NCBI GenBank assembly: GCA_963281255.1
Contig: OY725491.1
Location: 4,080,857-4,144,856 of the forward strand
DNA from: Aphrocallistes beatrix
Lineage: Eukaryota > Porifera > Hexactinellida > Sceptrulophora > Aphrocallistidae
Direction: 5' to 3'
DNA: 64,000 nucleotides
Part shown: positions 45,820 through 56,964 of the stretch, in pieces
How the letters are laid out: the number at the start of each line of letters is the position of its first letter
Numbering within the stretch: position 1 is the stretch's first letter
Translations under genes and position numbers: made by a program
The notes under the pieces: generated by a model
Databases searched by the model: none
What the model saw: the letters and a program-made list of their open reading frames with translations, nothing else
Told to the model about the DNA's origin: nothing

Positions 45820-46245
45820 CTACATCATAAAGAGTGCATCCTCGATGGATGACCGAATGGTATCCAGCTTCCCCTCCAGCATCCTCACTTTCGCCTGGAG
45901 CTCCTCAATTTCTTTTGCTTGTTTAGCGATAACTTCTCTAAGTTTCACTATCTCCTCACTTTGATTGAAGGAAGCATCTTTAATTTTCTTATTAAAGAAA
46001 TCGTCCAAACCCTCAATATCCTCGGCGTTGAGGCGTCTCTTCCTTGAGGAAGTGGGAACGTGGGTGGGAATGTGGGTGGGAGAGACGGTAGGAGTGTGGG
46101 TGGGAGAGACGGTGGGAGAGACTGTGGGAGTGTGGGTGGGAGAGTAGGTGGGAGAGTGGGTGGGAGATGGTGAGACGAGGAATCTCGCTGTGTTTCGGGT
46201 CGGGGAAGTGCTACGGATCGCGACTTTGGGGTATATTCTTGACAT
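45820..46245 (-). CDS. Proline-threonine-repeat protein with C-terminal coiled coil
   Basis: The frame is open from 46299, but ATG 46245 (MSRIYPKVAIRS) lies about 25 bases below a TATATAAA and is the likelier start, giving 141 residues. Residues about 28-64 repeat PTHSPT/PTVSPT units. SRKRRLN is a basic patch, and the end (EEIVKLREVIAKQAKEIEEL) is a clear coiled coil. It lacks the hydrophobic tail of the proteins at 31725 and 41324. It lies 0.5 kb upstream of the third piggyBac-like gene on the same strand. It may be an accessory or regulatory protein. Family unknown. Confidence 0.5.
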   Translation of the reverse strand: MSRIYPKVAIRSTSPTRNTARFLVSPSPTHSPTYSPTHTPTVSPTVSPTHTPTVSPTHIPTHVPTSSRKRRLNAEDIEGLDDFFNKKIKDASFNQSEEIVKLREVIAKQAKEIEELQAKVRMLEGKLDTIRSSIEDALFMM

Positions 46246-46344
46246 TTTGGATTTTAGATCAGTTGGTTTATATACCAATATATATAGTTCATTGGTCAAC
46301 CAGGGTGGTCTGGAAATGATGACTTCTCCAATAATACAATTACA

Positions 46345-47575
46345 TTAAGGGCGTTCAAAAAGTTTACATCATTTGCTTCTTGCTAGAAAAGTAATGCATG
46401 TAATGTGAAACCATTGATAGCTGAAAATAGAGCTATCGATATGCTCTTTAAATTGCTGTAGTAATCGAATCTAGCTATTATACTTTTGAAATTTGAACTT
46501 CTTGAACTTAGTCAACTTTTTGATAGTCTATTTTTATGGCTTCAAAATATTCATCAAGCAAATATGAACAAAGAGCATTCATCAAAGCGTGTACGCTGTT
46601 GGGTGAAAAACCAGTCGATATTTATGAAAAGCTCGTCAAAGTATATTCATATGATGCTCTTGCATATTCAACCGTTAGACAATGGGTTCGTCAAGTGAAA
46701 GAAGGAAGGGAGGACATTGAAGATGAGGCTCGGTCAGGTAGGCCAAAATCAGCGTCTACCAGCGGAACAATTGCTATTGTAGAGGAATTGATAAATGATG
46801 ATCCTCATTTAAGCGTGATAGAGATTGCTGAGACGGTAGACATCTCAACGGGAGCAGTTCATCACATTCTGCATGACGTTCTGAATTTGCGGAAGGTTTC
46901 AGCCAGGTGGATACCAAAATTGCTGACAAAAGACCAAAAAAAACAAAGAGTGTCGTGTGCAAAAAACTCATCAAAAAGTATGAAGATTGTGATAGACGAA
47001 GACTATATGAAATAGTTACAGGGGACGAAACATGGATAAAGTTCTCAGAGCCTGAACGAAAGGAGCGGAGCAAAGCATGGCTCCCAAAAAATTCTATCCC
47101 CCTTACAAAACCTCGGCCCGATTTCAGAGAGGAAAAGGTACTATACAGTATATTCTTTGATGCATATGGCCCAGTAGCACAAATACCTGTACCTAAAGGC
47201 GGAAAGATGAATGGTGACTTTTACTCATCAAAATGTCTACGAGAGGTTGAAGATTTTACAAAACCAGAAGACCAAGCACTGGCGCTCGTGGAATTAAGCT
47301 TCTCCACGATAATGCCAGGCCCCATGTCTCCAAGCTTACCAGACAAACTATAGATGAAATCGGGTTCGAAGTTTTAGAACATCCTCCCTACTCACATGAT
47401 CTTTCACCATGCGACTTCTGGCTATTTCCAGAGATGAAAAAACACCTTGGAGGGAAACATTTTTCAACAAGATCCGAACTGGGAACCGCCGTTTACCACT
47501 ACCTACATAGTGTCGAGAGAGGAGTACAAAAATACTTTTTCCCTAACCCGTATACAAAATCTCAGCATTGAGAGG
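46345..47575 (+). pseudogene. Second mariner-type transposase, decayed
   Basis: The frame from 46536 encodes a helix-turn-helix region with VRQWVRQVKEGREDIEDEAR, SGRPKS and KVSARWIPKLL. After a frame change near 46960 comes TGDETWIKF (first D) and PKGGKMNGDFYSSKCL. After another near 47290, HDNARPH (second D) and YSHDLSPCDFWLFP (third D). The order is that of a mariner with three D residues. The left end may start at ttaagggcgttcaaaaag (46345), but no matching right end was found. At least two frameshifts. Confidence 0.85.
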
Positions 47576-47599
47576 AAATTATTGAAACTTTGACGATGC

Positions 47600-48942
47600 A
47601 TTAAAATTGGTCATTAATTTACCGGCAGTGTTCGGTTAAAAGCTAAAATAGCGAGTATCCCTTATTCTAGAGGTCAGTATAATTTATTGAAATACAGTGT
47701 TCTGTTTTGTATGATTACAATCTAAATAATATATGATGGTACATGCATTTAATAAACTAGGATTTACTATTTGAATATAGTTGATACATTTCGTACTTTG
47801 ACTATCCCCGATTTTTATCCTCAAAAGGAAAAAATTCATTTCATCGTGGCCAGACAGCCAATAACTGATGTTTTCGTCTTTGCTGCATTGCCATTACAAT
47901 TAACAAAATATTAATACTGTATATACTTTAAGACTGCAGGGGCTTGGAATAATTACCTCCTTCAAATAATCGCCCTCCAAAAGGGTACTGAAATTAGTTG
48001 TCCCTTAGATGAGATTTGCAATAAATTATTCCCTCCTAACATTATTCAATCACTCAACTTTCAATCAATCTTAGAATTGCATCGTGATATCTTCTCTACT
48101 ATTTTGGTAGGCCCTCACTTTAGGAATTCTAGTTACGATACGAGTAGTTGATCATAAATTGTATAATGCTCATCTAGTATATTATTAATTAAGTGATACT
48201 TTAATAAATCATATTTATAAATAGAGGTTATAAATGAAAGCAATTCGCTCTAATAATTTTTGTGTCTGTTGCTCTTCGATGATGTTAATCAGCAAGTGCT
48301 TGTGATGTTTACGTCAGGGTGTGAAGCAATCTTCTGACCAATGTGAATCTCAATCAGCTTGTGTAATATGAAATCGTCATCAAAACATCTAATTCTGATT
48401 GAGGAATGTAACACAGAAACAAAGTCTATACCAGTCATCCCAGTTACATTCTGATTGCACATCGTCGTGATTTATTTCTAAGAGAACGATAATGCACGAC
48501 GTAATAAATATTACTTGAATTAACGTTAATTAATAATAAACGAAAAGTCCATCTCTCACATATATAAATCTATGCATATTTCTCCAATATGTTATATCTA
48601 CTTGTAAATATTCATATTATAATTGAAGCTTACCAAGATGCTCTTCATATCTTTGGAGTCAACATTCAAGCTTGAACATCTAGATTGAGCTTGAGTTTAA
48701 AACACAGTTTGGTGCGAGGAGCGACTAATCTAATTATGATTTTTAAGCTATGTAGAGGTTATAAAGTATTGAATACATAAGAATAATTCACACGTACATA
48801 ATAATAATAATAATGTATACATACATCAATATAGAGACAAACAAAATAATATATAAACTGAATCAAACATAAATTTATCAAGTATTTATGATTGAGGGCT
48901 TTGAAACCATGCTTGGTAAGGTGAATCAACAAAATGAATATC
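47600..48942. other. 1.3 kb without recognised gene
   Basis: AT-rich with short frames only. No paired terminal repeats noticed. Confidence 0.45.
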
Positions 48943-49112
48943 CAGTCGACTCCGCTTAATAGGGTCACTGTTTAATCTGGTCACTTTTGGCAGGACCAGA
49001 ATAGCTCTCACACATTGAAGCTAATACAAAATATTTTCGGTTAATAGGGTGCTCCGCTTAATCGGACCAAATGTCCTCTGACCGATGTGACCCTATTAAG
49101 CGGAGTCGACTG
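48943..49112. mobile_element. Pogo-like MITE, cagtcgactcc family, short form
   Basis: The same termini as 4028-4338 but only 170 bp: cagtcgactccgcttaatag at left and its inverse at right, followed by TA. Confidence 0.8.
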
Positions 49113-49210
49113 TATATTCCTTTTATTTATAATTTGGAATGTGATTCCTGAATTCAGGCTACCATGCAATGCAATAAGGTTGAATGCTTTCTTATTTGTG
49201 GAAGGGAATA

Positions 49211-49384
49211 CAGTCGAAACCAGTTTTTCCTTACTTATCGCTTTCTTACTACTATTTCAGAAATTTAGATGGTATCAAAATTCCCAATCTACGTATATCA
49301 ATTTCCATCAGCTTTTCTTACTATCGTTTTTTTCTTACTGTTCGAACCTGTAAAGAAATAGTAAGAATAAACCGGTTTCCACTG
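49211..49384. mobile_element. Pogo-like MITE with cagtcgaaacc end
   Basis: The left end cagtcgaaaccagttttt and the right end aaccggtttccactg are inverted, with TA on both sides (49209-49210 and 49385-49386). 174 bp, distinct from the cagtcgactcc family. Confidence 0.65.
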
Positions 49385-49800
49385 TATTACAAAAAAATAC
49401 TACTTGACTGTTACCATTAAAACATTTCATTTGATTTCAGATTCATATTCTACATCTCAAATTGTTTAGTTTAAAAGTTTAAATTTTTATCTCTTATAAT
49501 GGTACTCATTAATGACAAGTGCCACATTAATTAAAATTTGTAAACAACTAGAATAAAAGAAGGTTTGTAATATTCGAATATTAATTTGAATGTATGTATA
49601 TGAATTTGAAATCGAATTGCAAAATATCCAATGTATTATAATTTAATTACATTTTTCTTGATGGTATTTATGGCGAGTAATATTTAATTAATATTATGAC
49701 TGAAGATACACAAGTCTTGCTAGAGTTCACCTGCAGAAAACTTTTTAATTAATATAACTGAATTAATAAGACGTTATTATTGTTGATATAATAACAATAA

Positions 49801-52196
49801 CTAGATCTGCTGATTCATAAATTTCAGGGAAAGAATTGGTTCATAATGAACCCCCAAATTTTGAATATAAATGCCATGGGTAGTAGGCTCCTTTAATAAT
49901 TGATCGAAAGTAGATCCTCTTCCAGAAAATCCAACCCAACGTGTTCCTGAAGGTCCTAAATAAGCCCATATATCTATATTAAGGATACCGCCCTCGAAAA
50001 AACATATGATTTGCATTACAGCATACGATGAAAGTAGAGCTATAAGAGATGTTAAGCGTGGGGAGGTATCTCCATCAAGAAATACTGGCACATTCCAAAC
50101 CGTTTTTGATTCTCATTTCTAGATTTTGAGATACAGTGTCTCAAAGTCTGTTTTTTACATTTTCCGCTAGCACATCTTAATGGTAGAAATTTAGGCACTC
50201 AATGAATTGTTTAGGACATACCAAGGAATCAAACGCTTCCAAAATCGAATCATAGATAGTCTACCATATTTGCAACTTCATAGGACCAGAAGAAAGTTAA
50301 AATGACAAATATTGTAAATTTTATCGGTGTCCGAAAAAAAAGGGCCAAAAAAGGGCCAAAAATGTCTGTTTTTTTTGGGAAATCATGAATAAAATCACCG
50401 AGTTAGAATATATCCAAAAAATGGTGGTCCTACGTTCATCGCCTAATGATATGAAACAACTCTTGAAATTTTCAAACTTCTATCTCAAACCAAATTTGAG
50501 AAATAATTCTGTAAAGACGGTCAATTTTGAAATTTTAAAATCCCGAGATATAGAGATTTTAAGTTTAGGTGTTAAGAAGAATGTAAAATGAGTTATTAAT
50601 AATGCACATAAGCATCCACAGACATTTATTCGCATCCATACTGCTGATTTAGGTATATTAAAGCCAAATATTTACCAAAAATAGCAAAAGTACCCTGAAA
50701 ATCCACAAATTTCCTTGAGGTCCCTAACTCCGAATATTTTGAGATAATTGTAGATAATATTTCATATTCCTGGCACTGCGAAGTATAATCTATCAGTTTA
50801 GAATGAATAAAAAGCTTCCAAAAAGTATATTAGGAAGTTAGAGCGAAAGTCTACGACTTTCAGTTTCGAAGTTAGGATTTTCGAAAAATGCTACGTCAAC
50901 ATATGACAAAAATCTAAAACTTAACATTCCATAGGGTGTAGTGCAATTATTATCAAAGAATCATATATGTACACTAGTAAAAAGTATATTAGGAAGTGAG
51001 AACTAAGAATTTGGACTTGTATTTACAAAGATAGAGAGATATCTCTTTTTGGACCGTAAATGAAGGTTTTTGACCGAATCTGCGAGGTCCAAGGCCAGAA
51101 CTTTCAAAATAATTATCAAAAGTTCTCCAATTTTTCTGTACATATTATTAACGGCAATTGTATTCACTATTTAGCATAATAGCTAAATTTGGACACATAT
51201 TTAATGATTAGATTCGCCATTTTCTAATAGATTCAAAGTTCTCCATAGAATTTGTATTACAATTAAATCAATGATAAGTCGAGAATTATTTATTTTTTGG
51301 CAAAGGAATGTTCGAGGAACCTATATATTTTCGCATATATCCTTTTATTTAAGGATATAATATATGATATATCTACAATAGTTTTTAAGATATGACATCA
51401 GCCTCTTTCGGGACCTTAGAGGGATATTATGGCCGAACTTTACCTATAATATGCGATATCTCAAGAACAAATGGTCGGATCCGAACAAATTTTTTTTTGA
51501 AACGATCAGAATTTTATTTCTGACCCAGTGATCGCTAAATATCTGAGATCAAACTTGCGATTTCCCGAGGATTATATAAATGAACTCCCTTATAGAGCTA
51601 TTTTGTTGGGATTTTATTTGCCCATTCTTTTAAATATTTGTGTTTTATAATCTCCAAAGGTGCTAATACAATGTGAAGGTTCATATCATTAAAAAAATAT
51701 CAAATAAGTTAAAAACTAACTGGTAAATGAGTCAAAATCCTCTAATAATTTTCAATTTTTATTAGCGCTAAACTTTAGGGGGTTATTTCGCAAAAAATAC
51801 AAAAAAATGCCGTCCAAATAGTGCTATCAGATGGTGGACCGATCAGTAATACAATAAAATTAGCAATAAAACAGTTTTTTTTTACGCCAGTCAAGATTTT
51901 TCGAGGGCGGTATCCTTAAATAATAAAGAAGTTGCAAAAATCTCTAAGTCAGTAGCCCAACTTCCTACTTTATTCATCGATGTTTTATTTCCCCAATCTT
52001 TAACACTCCTATAATTACCCTGAGTATAAACATACTTAGTTCTTAAAAAATTGTTACAACTCATACTTAACTTTCCAAGCATATTTTGAATGATAATTGT
52101 CCTTAAATCATAGTGGAAAACTTTGCTGCCTGTTATTATATAAGAAATAGTTGAAAAGAAACAATTTCCATCACCTGATATTTTTTCTTTAAACAC
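49801..52196 (-). pseudogene. OTU cysteine protease domain, split by a TTAA element
   Basis: Minus strand: SGDGNCFFSTISYIITGS near 52160 is the OTU catalytic cysteine box (D-G-N-C). WATDLEIFATSLLF follows, ending at 51920. The domain resumes at 49978 with NIDIWAYLGPSG, then GIYIQNLGVHYEPILSL, which holds the catalytic histidine. OTU proteases remove ubiquitin. Here the domain is the C-terminus of a transposase gene reading from 57573. The frame before the cysteine box is one base off at a run of six A near 52175. Removing 49983-51915 with one TTAA gives an uninterrupted LLFNIDIWAY join. The only defects in the domain are this insertion and the A-run. Confidence 0.75.
49983..51915. mobile_element. 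TTAA-flanked element inside the OTU gene
   Basis: Perfect 19-bp inverted ends (ggataccgccctcgaaaaa) lie between TTAA sequences (49979-49982 and 51916-51919). 1933 bp with no transposase, so a piggyBac-type non-autonomous element. Its interior (50570-51630) recurs at 17732-18317 and 20508-20699. The target site is proven by the restored frame on both sides. Confidence 0.9.
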
Positions 52197-52690
52197 GGGC
52201 CATAATTATCTAAAATATTATCTAAAGAATATGGAATCGAGTGATGAAATTGTAAATTAAATTTCTTACAAATTGAGATTTGCCACTCAGCATGGAGTGG
52301 CCGGAAGCTTGGTAAAATATGTCTTATTATTCCTGTTTCTACTATATCTTCATCCGTAATGATGGATGCTTTAATTTCTGTTAACTTAGTAGCATCGTTG
52401 CGCAGCGAAGATAACTTTTCTGACTTCCGAGGTTTAAATATATGTGTTTTTTTATTTACTTTAGAATTTTTATTTGATTTTAAAATTTCTTGTTTTGGGA
52501 ATTCATATCGATTTGGTTGCAAGTATCTGCAGTGCTTTTTAATTTTTCCAGACCATTATTCGGTAGTTAGCTCTTCTGAATTTTCTCTTATCCGTTTATG
52601 GATTCGAAAGATGTTGTCAGCTCTAGGATGGAAAGCGAATTTAAAAGCCGACATCCTGCTAAATATACCATCATGCAATTGTTTGATAAA
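52136..52690 (-). pseudogene. Linker between transposase and OTU domains
   Basis: Minus strand: DFIKQLHDG, AFKFAFHPRADNIFRIHKR, one nonsense codon (TAA after ELTTE), then YLQPNRYEFPKQEIL, a lysine-rich stretch and FRPLHAEWQISICKKF. It bridges the transposase end at 53395 and the OTU start. Apart from the single stop, the frame is open for about 180 codons, so this is one continuous ancestral protein. Confidence 0.6.
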
Positions 52691-52698
52691 GTCACCAG

Positions 52699-53386
52699 CA
52701 AGGTTGTGTCAAACTCAATGATTTGAATTATTTTTTTGTAATATTGCATCTGATCATTTACATAAAACACACCAGATCAATCAATTCAATCATTTGCGCT
52801 TATTCAAATCGTTCAGCTCATTCATTTTAATCATTCAATTCAATTCAAATCAATTCAAATCGATTCAATTCAAATCAATTCAATTCAATTCAAATCAATT
52901 CAATTCAATTCAATTCAATTTAATTCAATTCAGATCATTTAATTCAATTCAGATACCGTAGATAATTTTTAGCCCCATTTAGCATTTAACCCCTGAAGAA
53001 AAATAAATGTTTCACAATACATATGCAAGAGAGCTTTCGATAAATATAACCGCACGAGTGAACCAATAAATTTAGAACCCTCTTTTGGAGAGGGATGGTT
53101 CGAAGGCCGGTAACTATTCGAGTATATACAGTCATTCAAATAAAAATCAATTCAGATAACTCGAAATTTCAATTATAATCAGTTCAAATCAATTCAACTC
53201 AATTCAAATCAAATCAAATCAATTCAAATCAATTCAATTCAATTCAATTCAATTTCAGATCATTTTATTTTATTCAATGACAACATTCAGATCAATCAAC
53301 TCAATCATTTCTTATTAACCAACTCAATCAAATCAAATCAAAAAATGAAGTTTTTTTCAAATCAAATTGATTTGACTCAACCTTGG
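52699..53386. mobile_element. hAT-like non-autonomous element with ttcaa repeats
   Basis: The ends caaggttgtgtcaaa and the reverse of caaggttgagtcaaa are inverted. The flanks gtcaccag (52691-52698) and ctcaccag (53387-53394) are an 8-bp duplication with one mismatch. The interior is dominated by aattc/attcaaat simple repeats. Removing it with one flank copy joins the protein reading frame exactly (LRPG to DFIKQ). Confidence 0.8.
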
Positions 53387-54517
53387 CTCACCAGGCCTCA
53401 AATTTGTCTTTGACTGTAAAATATCTATTTTAACTATACGCATCCAGTTTTCAATTATAGCATTACTATAATGGCAATAATCCTTTTCTACATTTCCTAC
53501 TGAGGTACCGTGATGCCCTAATATAATACCACTCCATAACGGTAATATAGGCAAATAATAAGTTAACAAGTAATCTATAAGATCTGGAAAATAACATGGA
53601 TTTTTGATTGATCTCTTGACAAGGTTTTTGTTAATATCAATCTCACAATTTTTGGCTATATTAACAAAATATCTTCCAAAAGGGGATTTCTCCTTAAGTA
53701 GCTTACTATCATTATTTTGAATATTAATATCTTCATTCAAGTCCTCATATTCAATAATACTATCCTCGAGATTAGAATCATGACGAATATAGGATTCCAG
53801 TGCATTTAAGTGAGCTAAGACCCCATCATCTTGAAACTCATTTAGAAATACGTAACATAAAGAACAGAAAACTTTACTGATTTTATCAATGTTTGTACAA
53901 CGTAATATATATCCAAGAGAGTATAAAATTAACTTCCTTAGATCTTTGTTTAATTTAAATCTTTTATTAATATGAAAACCAATACTGTGCATTAAATGAG
54001 CAGAACATAAATGTAAAATTACTTCAAATTTTTCTTTGTGATTTAATTCAATTCGGCTCCAACATTTATCTAGGTAAGTATAGATATCGGATTTAAGAAA
54101 AACATTACAGGTACTAAGAATTAAGGCCCAGCTAAAATCAATTTCAATTTGTCCTATTTTCAGATTTCCACCTAGTATTTTCTTGGCATCAAGGGACCAC
54201 TTATGCAAAAAATAACTAATTTCAGCACTAGTATGGCCAGAGCTGATCATTTCTGCCAATGGGATTGGGCTAGTACAATAGACAGGATGACGAACGGTCA
54301 GGGCATAGTAAAAAACTTTCTTTTGAGAAGGTTCAATCTTTCTAACGATTGAGCCAGTGGCATCCAGATGAAGAATTACAATATTTTTAAAAGATTTTAA
54401 TATTTTTATCTGATCCTCAGTATACAGATGGACAATAAATGGGTTGTGACCTAAAGATTGGATGTATCCATTAACATGACTTCCTAATATAGTATTTTGG
54501 TAATTTTGTTCACTCAC
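53357..54517 (-). pseudogene. DDE/RNase-H-like transposase core of the OTU gene
   Basis: 386 codons opening at a GTG that is not the true start. VILHLDATGSIVRK holds D52, IEIDFSWALILS holds D127, HLCSAHLMHSIG holds a C-x2-H (171-174) as in MULE-type proteins, and SNAIIENWMRIVKID holds E356. Between them is a long helical insertion with an acidic patch. The fold and residue order indicate a nuclear transposase or a domesticated relative, but the exact superfamily is unsettled. The last codons (after NLRPG) come from the hAT-like insertion. Upstream, two extra gagt units near 54520 put SLQRYTNDNWSE out of frame. Without those eight bases the frame is continuous. Confidence 0.7.
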
Positions 54518-54519
54518 TC

Positions 54520-54970
54520 ACTCCAATTATCATTAGTGTATCTTTGTAGACTAGACAAATCAAATTTAACCTTTCGTAAGACTCCGGAACTTTTAATATT
54601 ATTAAAATTACCAAAATTTAAAGCCAAATTTGTGCTTTCAGTAGAGTTAAAAAGGTCTTTTGGTTGATTTTTGATTAAAAACAATATTCCCATAGGAAAG
54701 GCCAACCTTAAATTGATTATAAAAATATTGGCTCACTGAATTTTCTGTTAATTCTGTTGCAACTCCTAAACGTTTTGAATTCGATAAATTTCTAGAATGA
54801 ACAGTTTCATTATCTAAATGCTCCTCTGATAAGGAACCTAACACCCGATATTCTACAGTTATATTATCGCATCTTTCACATTCAAAAGGATTTTTCTTGA
54901 TTATAAATACAAATGTATGACAATTTTTAAATTTGCAAACTGCAGTTGCTCTAAAAAAAATTTTTTTTTC
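54520..54970 (-). pseudogene. Zinc-finger-like segment upstream of the transposase core
   Basis: Minus strand: AVCKFKNCHTFVF and FECERCDNITVEY (54840-54950) provide paired cysteines and histidine, followed by LGSLSEEHLDNETVHSR and NSKRLGVATEL. After a 57-bp insertion the frame goes on NSTESTNLALNFGN and LRKVKFDLSSLQRY. The FTCVLCFKYKK just upstream (54990) could supply another cysteine pair, but stops lie between. Likely a DNA-binding region. Confidence 0.5.
54651..54707. mobile_element. 57-bp TTAA insertion (terminal fragment)
   Basis: It matches the first 57-60 bases of the element at 10916 (ggttggcctttcctatggg, read on the minus strand). TTAA lies at both edges (54647-54650 and 54708-54711). 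Removing it with one TTAA makes NQFNSTEST continuous. Confidence 0.7.
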
Positions 54971-55400
54971 CTACTTTATGATTTATTAATTTTTTTATAT
55001 TTAAAACAAAGGACACATGTAAAAAGGCCTTCCAATTTGGAACTAAACAAATTAGTCCAATCTTTTGAAAAAACGATTGAATCGCCTTCACTATGGGCAA
55101 TACTACCCCACTCATCTAAACTGAAGAAAAATTCACCCCTCGTCTCTTCACTAGGGGATTGTTCAACTATGATTTCATTAACTATAATATTCTCATCCAC
55201 TGTCGTCACTATCATCTCGGAATCCGGAACAGATGTATTCGCTGTAACATCAGGATCTGATGTCACAGTGAATACATCTGGTCTATCATCTAAATCAGCG
55301 GGCATTTGTACTCCAGGGATAACAGGGCCAGACTCACTAAGTTTTACTAAAAGAGATTCATGAAAAAGAATCAATAAATCCAAATCGTCTCGAGTTGACA

Positions 55401-56784
55401 GTCACGCAGGACTGTATCAACTCATTTTGAGTTGGTAAAAAAACTCATTTTCTAGCCACCAACTCATTCATTTATATTGTACCAACTCATTCAACTCATT
55501 CATTTGGATGTAACCAACTCATTCAATTCATTCAACTCATTCATTTACAAATAATCTTCATTGCTAAGGCAATGCATATCTTATATATTAAAATGCTAGG
55601 ATTTGTTTTTTTGTTTTTTTGTTTGTTTGTTTGTTCGAATTGAATGAAGAATTGACAAGTCCTAGAGATATGAAAATTTACATGTAGGTGTCAAATGATA
55701 TTTCTACGATTAAGTTCTAAGAGCTAAGCGAAATTTTCACACCTCTGCAAAAAAAATGGAAAACAATTTTTCACACCTTTTCTATACAAAATATATGACT
55801 ACACTATCACAATAGAAATCATTGTACAAGTACGACACTACAATAGATCGTCTTTGTTATTAATATTTCAAAGCCACAACTTATGTTTGATAACTTAAAT
55901 GTATTATAGTGTATGACAATAAAAAAGATTATGTGCATATTTTCACACCTTTTTATACATATTTTCACACCATTTGATGAATTTTGAAAATTATGCTAGA
56001 TACTAGCTTCCAACGGGTGAGATGGGGTTTTCAGGGGTGTAGATTTCGAATATCATATTTTCAGATCGATATGATAAATTATTTGTTTACTTTTGTTTAC
56101 AATAGATACATAAAGTAAACAAATCTCAAAAATATGCTGGAAACTTGCTTTCAACGGTTGACATGGGGTTTTCAGGGGTGTAGATTTCGAATATCATATT
56201 TTCGAGTAAATTTGACGATCAATTTGTTTACTTTTTAAAAAATAGATACATAAAGTAAACATATTACAAAAATGGGTTAGAGACTAGCTTCCAACGGTTG
56301 AAGTGGGATTTTCAGTTCTCTAGATTTCGAATATTATATTTTCGGATCCATATGAGAAATTATTCGTTGACCTTTGTTTACGATAATTACGATATTGAGG
56401 AAAAATTCCCAAAATATGTTAGATTGAGTAACTCCATGCACCCGCAGGGCGTCTCTGCGGACACGCAGTGTCCGCAAGCCGCGCAGCGCAGCGCAAGCAA
56501 GCGAAGCGTGCTTGTGGTTGATTAATAACGTAAGATGAGTTGGTTGGAACCAACTCATTTCTAAAAAGAGTTGGTTGAACCAACTCATTTTGAATGAGTT
56601 GGGTCAATAAACTCATTTTGAATGAGTTGGTTCAATCAACTCATTTTGAATGAGTTGTTTGGAACCAACTCATTTCAGTGAGCTATCAACTCATTCAACT
56701 CATTCATTTGACCACTACCAACTCATTCAACTCATTCAGAAAAATGAGTTGATTTTGCCAACTCAAAATGAGTTGATACAGCCC
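55401..56784. mobile_element. hAT-like element rich in caactcatt repeats
   Basis: The ends caggactgtatcaactcatt and the reverse (aatgagttgatacagccctg) are inverted. gttgacag at left and gttgacac at right suggest an 8-bp duplication, though five extra bases (tcacg) lie inside at the left. The subterminal regions are tandem gagttggttcaa/caactcatt units. It was itself invaded by Y3. Confidence 0.65.
55578..56514 (-). mobile_element. Repeat Y, copy Y3
   Basis: A reverse-oriented Y with three 141-bp units (near 56000-56400) and the GC-rich hairpin end at right (gcggacacgcagtgtccgc). It lies inside the hAT-like element, so Y was active after it. Confidence 0.75.
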
Positions 56785-56964
56785 TGGTTGACACTATAAA
56801 ATGTACAAAAGATTCTAGTTGTTCAAGCGTAAAAACAATCCAATTATTTCCAAAGAGGTCTAAAACTCGACAGCTAATATTCTTTGCTAAAACCCATGCA
56901 TTTACTAGCCAACTATTTAATTTAACTAATCTAATGTGATCTAAATTTTCTACTATTAAATTAC

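Larger units (their letters stand above)
54976..56960 (-). pseudogene. Acidic middle part of the OTU gene, split by a hAT-like element
   Basis: On the minus strand 56960-56785 reads NLIVENLDHIRLVKLNSW and FTLEQLESFVHFIVS. 55400-54976 continues with LILFHESLLVKLSESGPV, a long acidic stretch and FTCVLCFKYKK. The two join in frame across the inserted element. Compared with the frame at 56965-57573 it is shifted by one base at six A (near 56970). No known domain. Confidence 0.5.

Noticed and set aside
46345-46380. TTAA-type end for the second mariner
   Set aside because: TTAA precedes gggcgttcaaaaag, but the gene is mariner-like with a TA target, and no right end was found to decide.
52790-53340. 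Centromeric or telomeric satellite
   Set aside because: The aattc-type repeats are irregular, short and bounded by inverted ends with a target duplication, so they belong to an inserted element.
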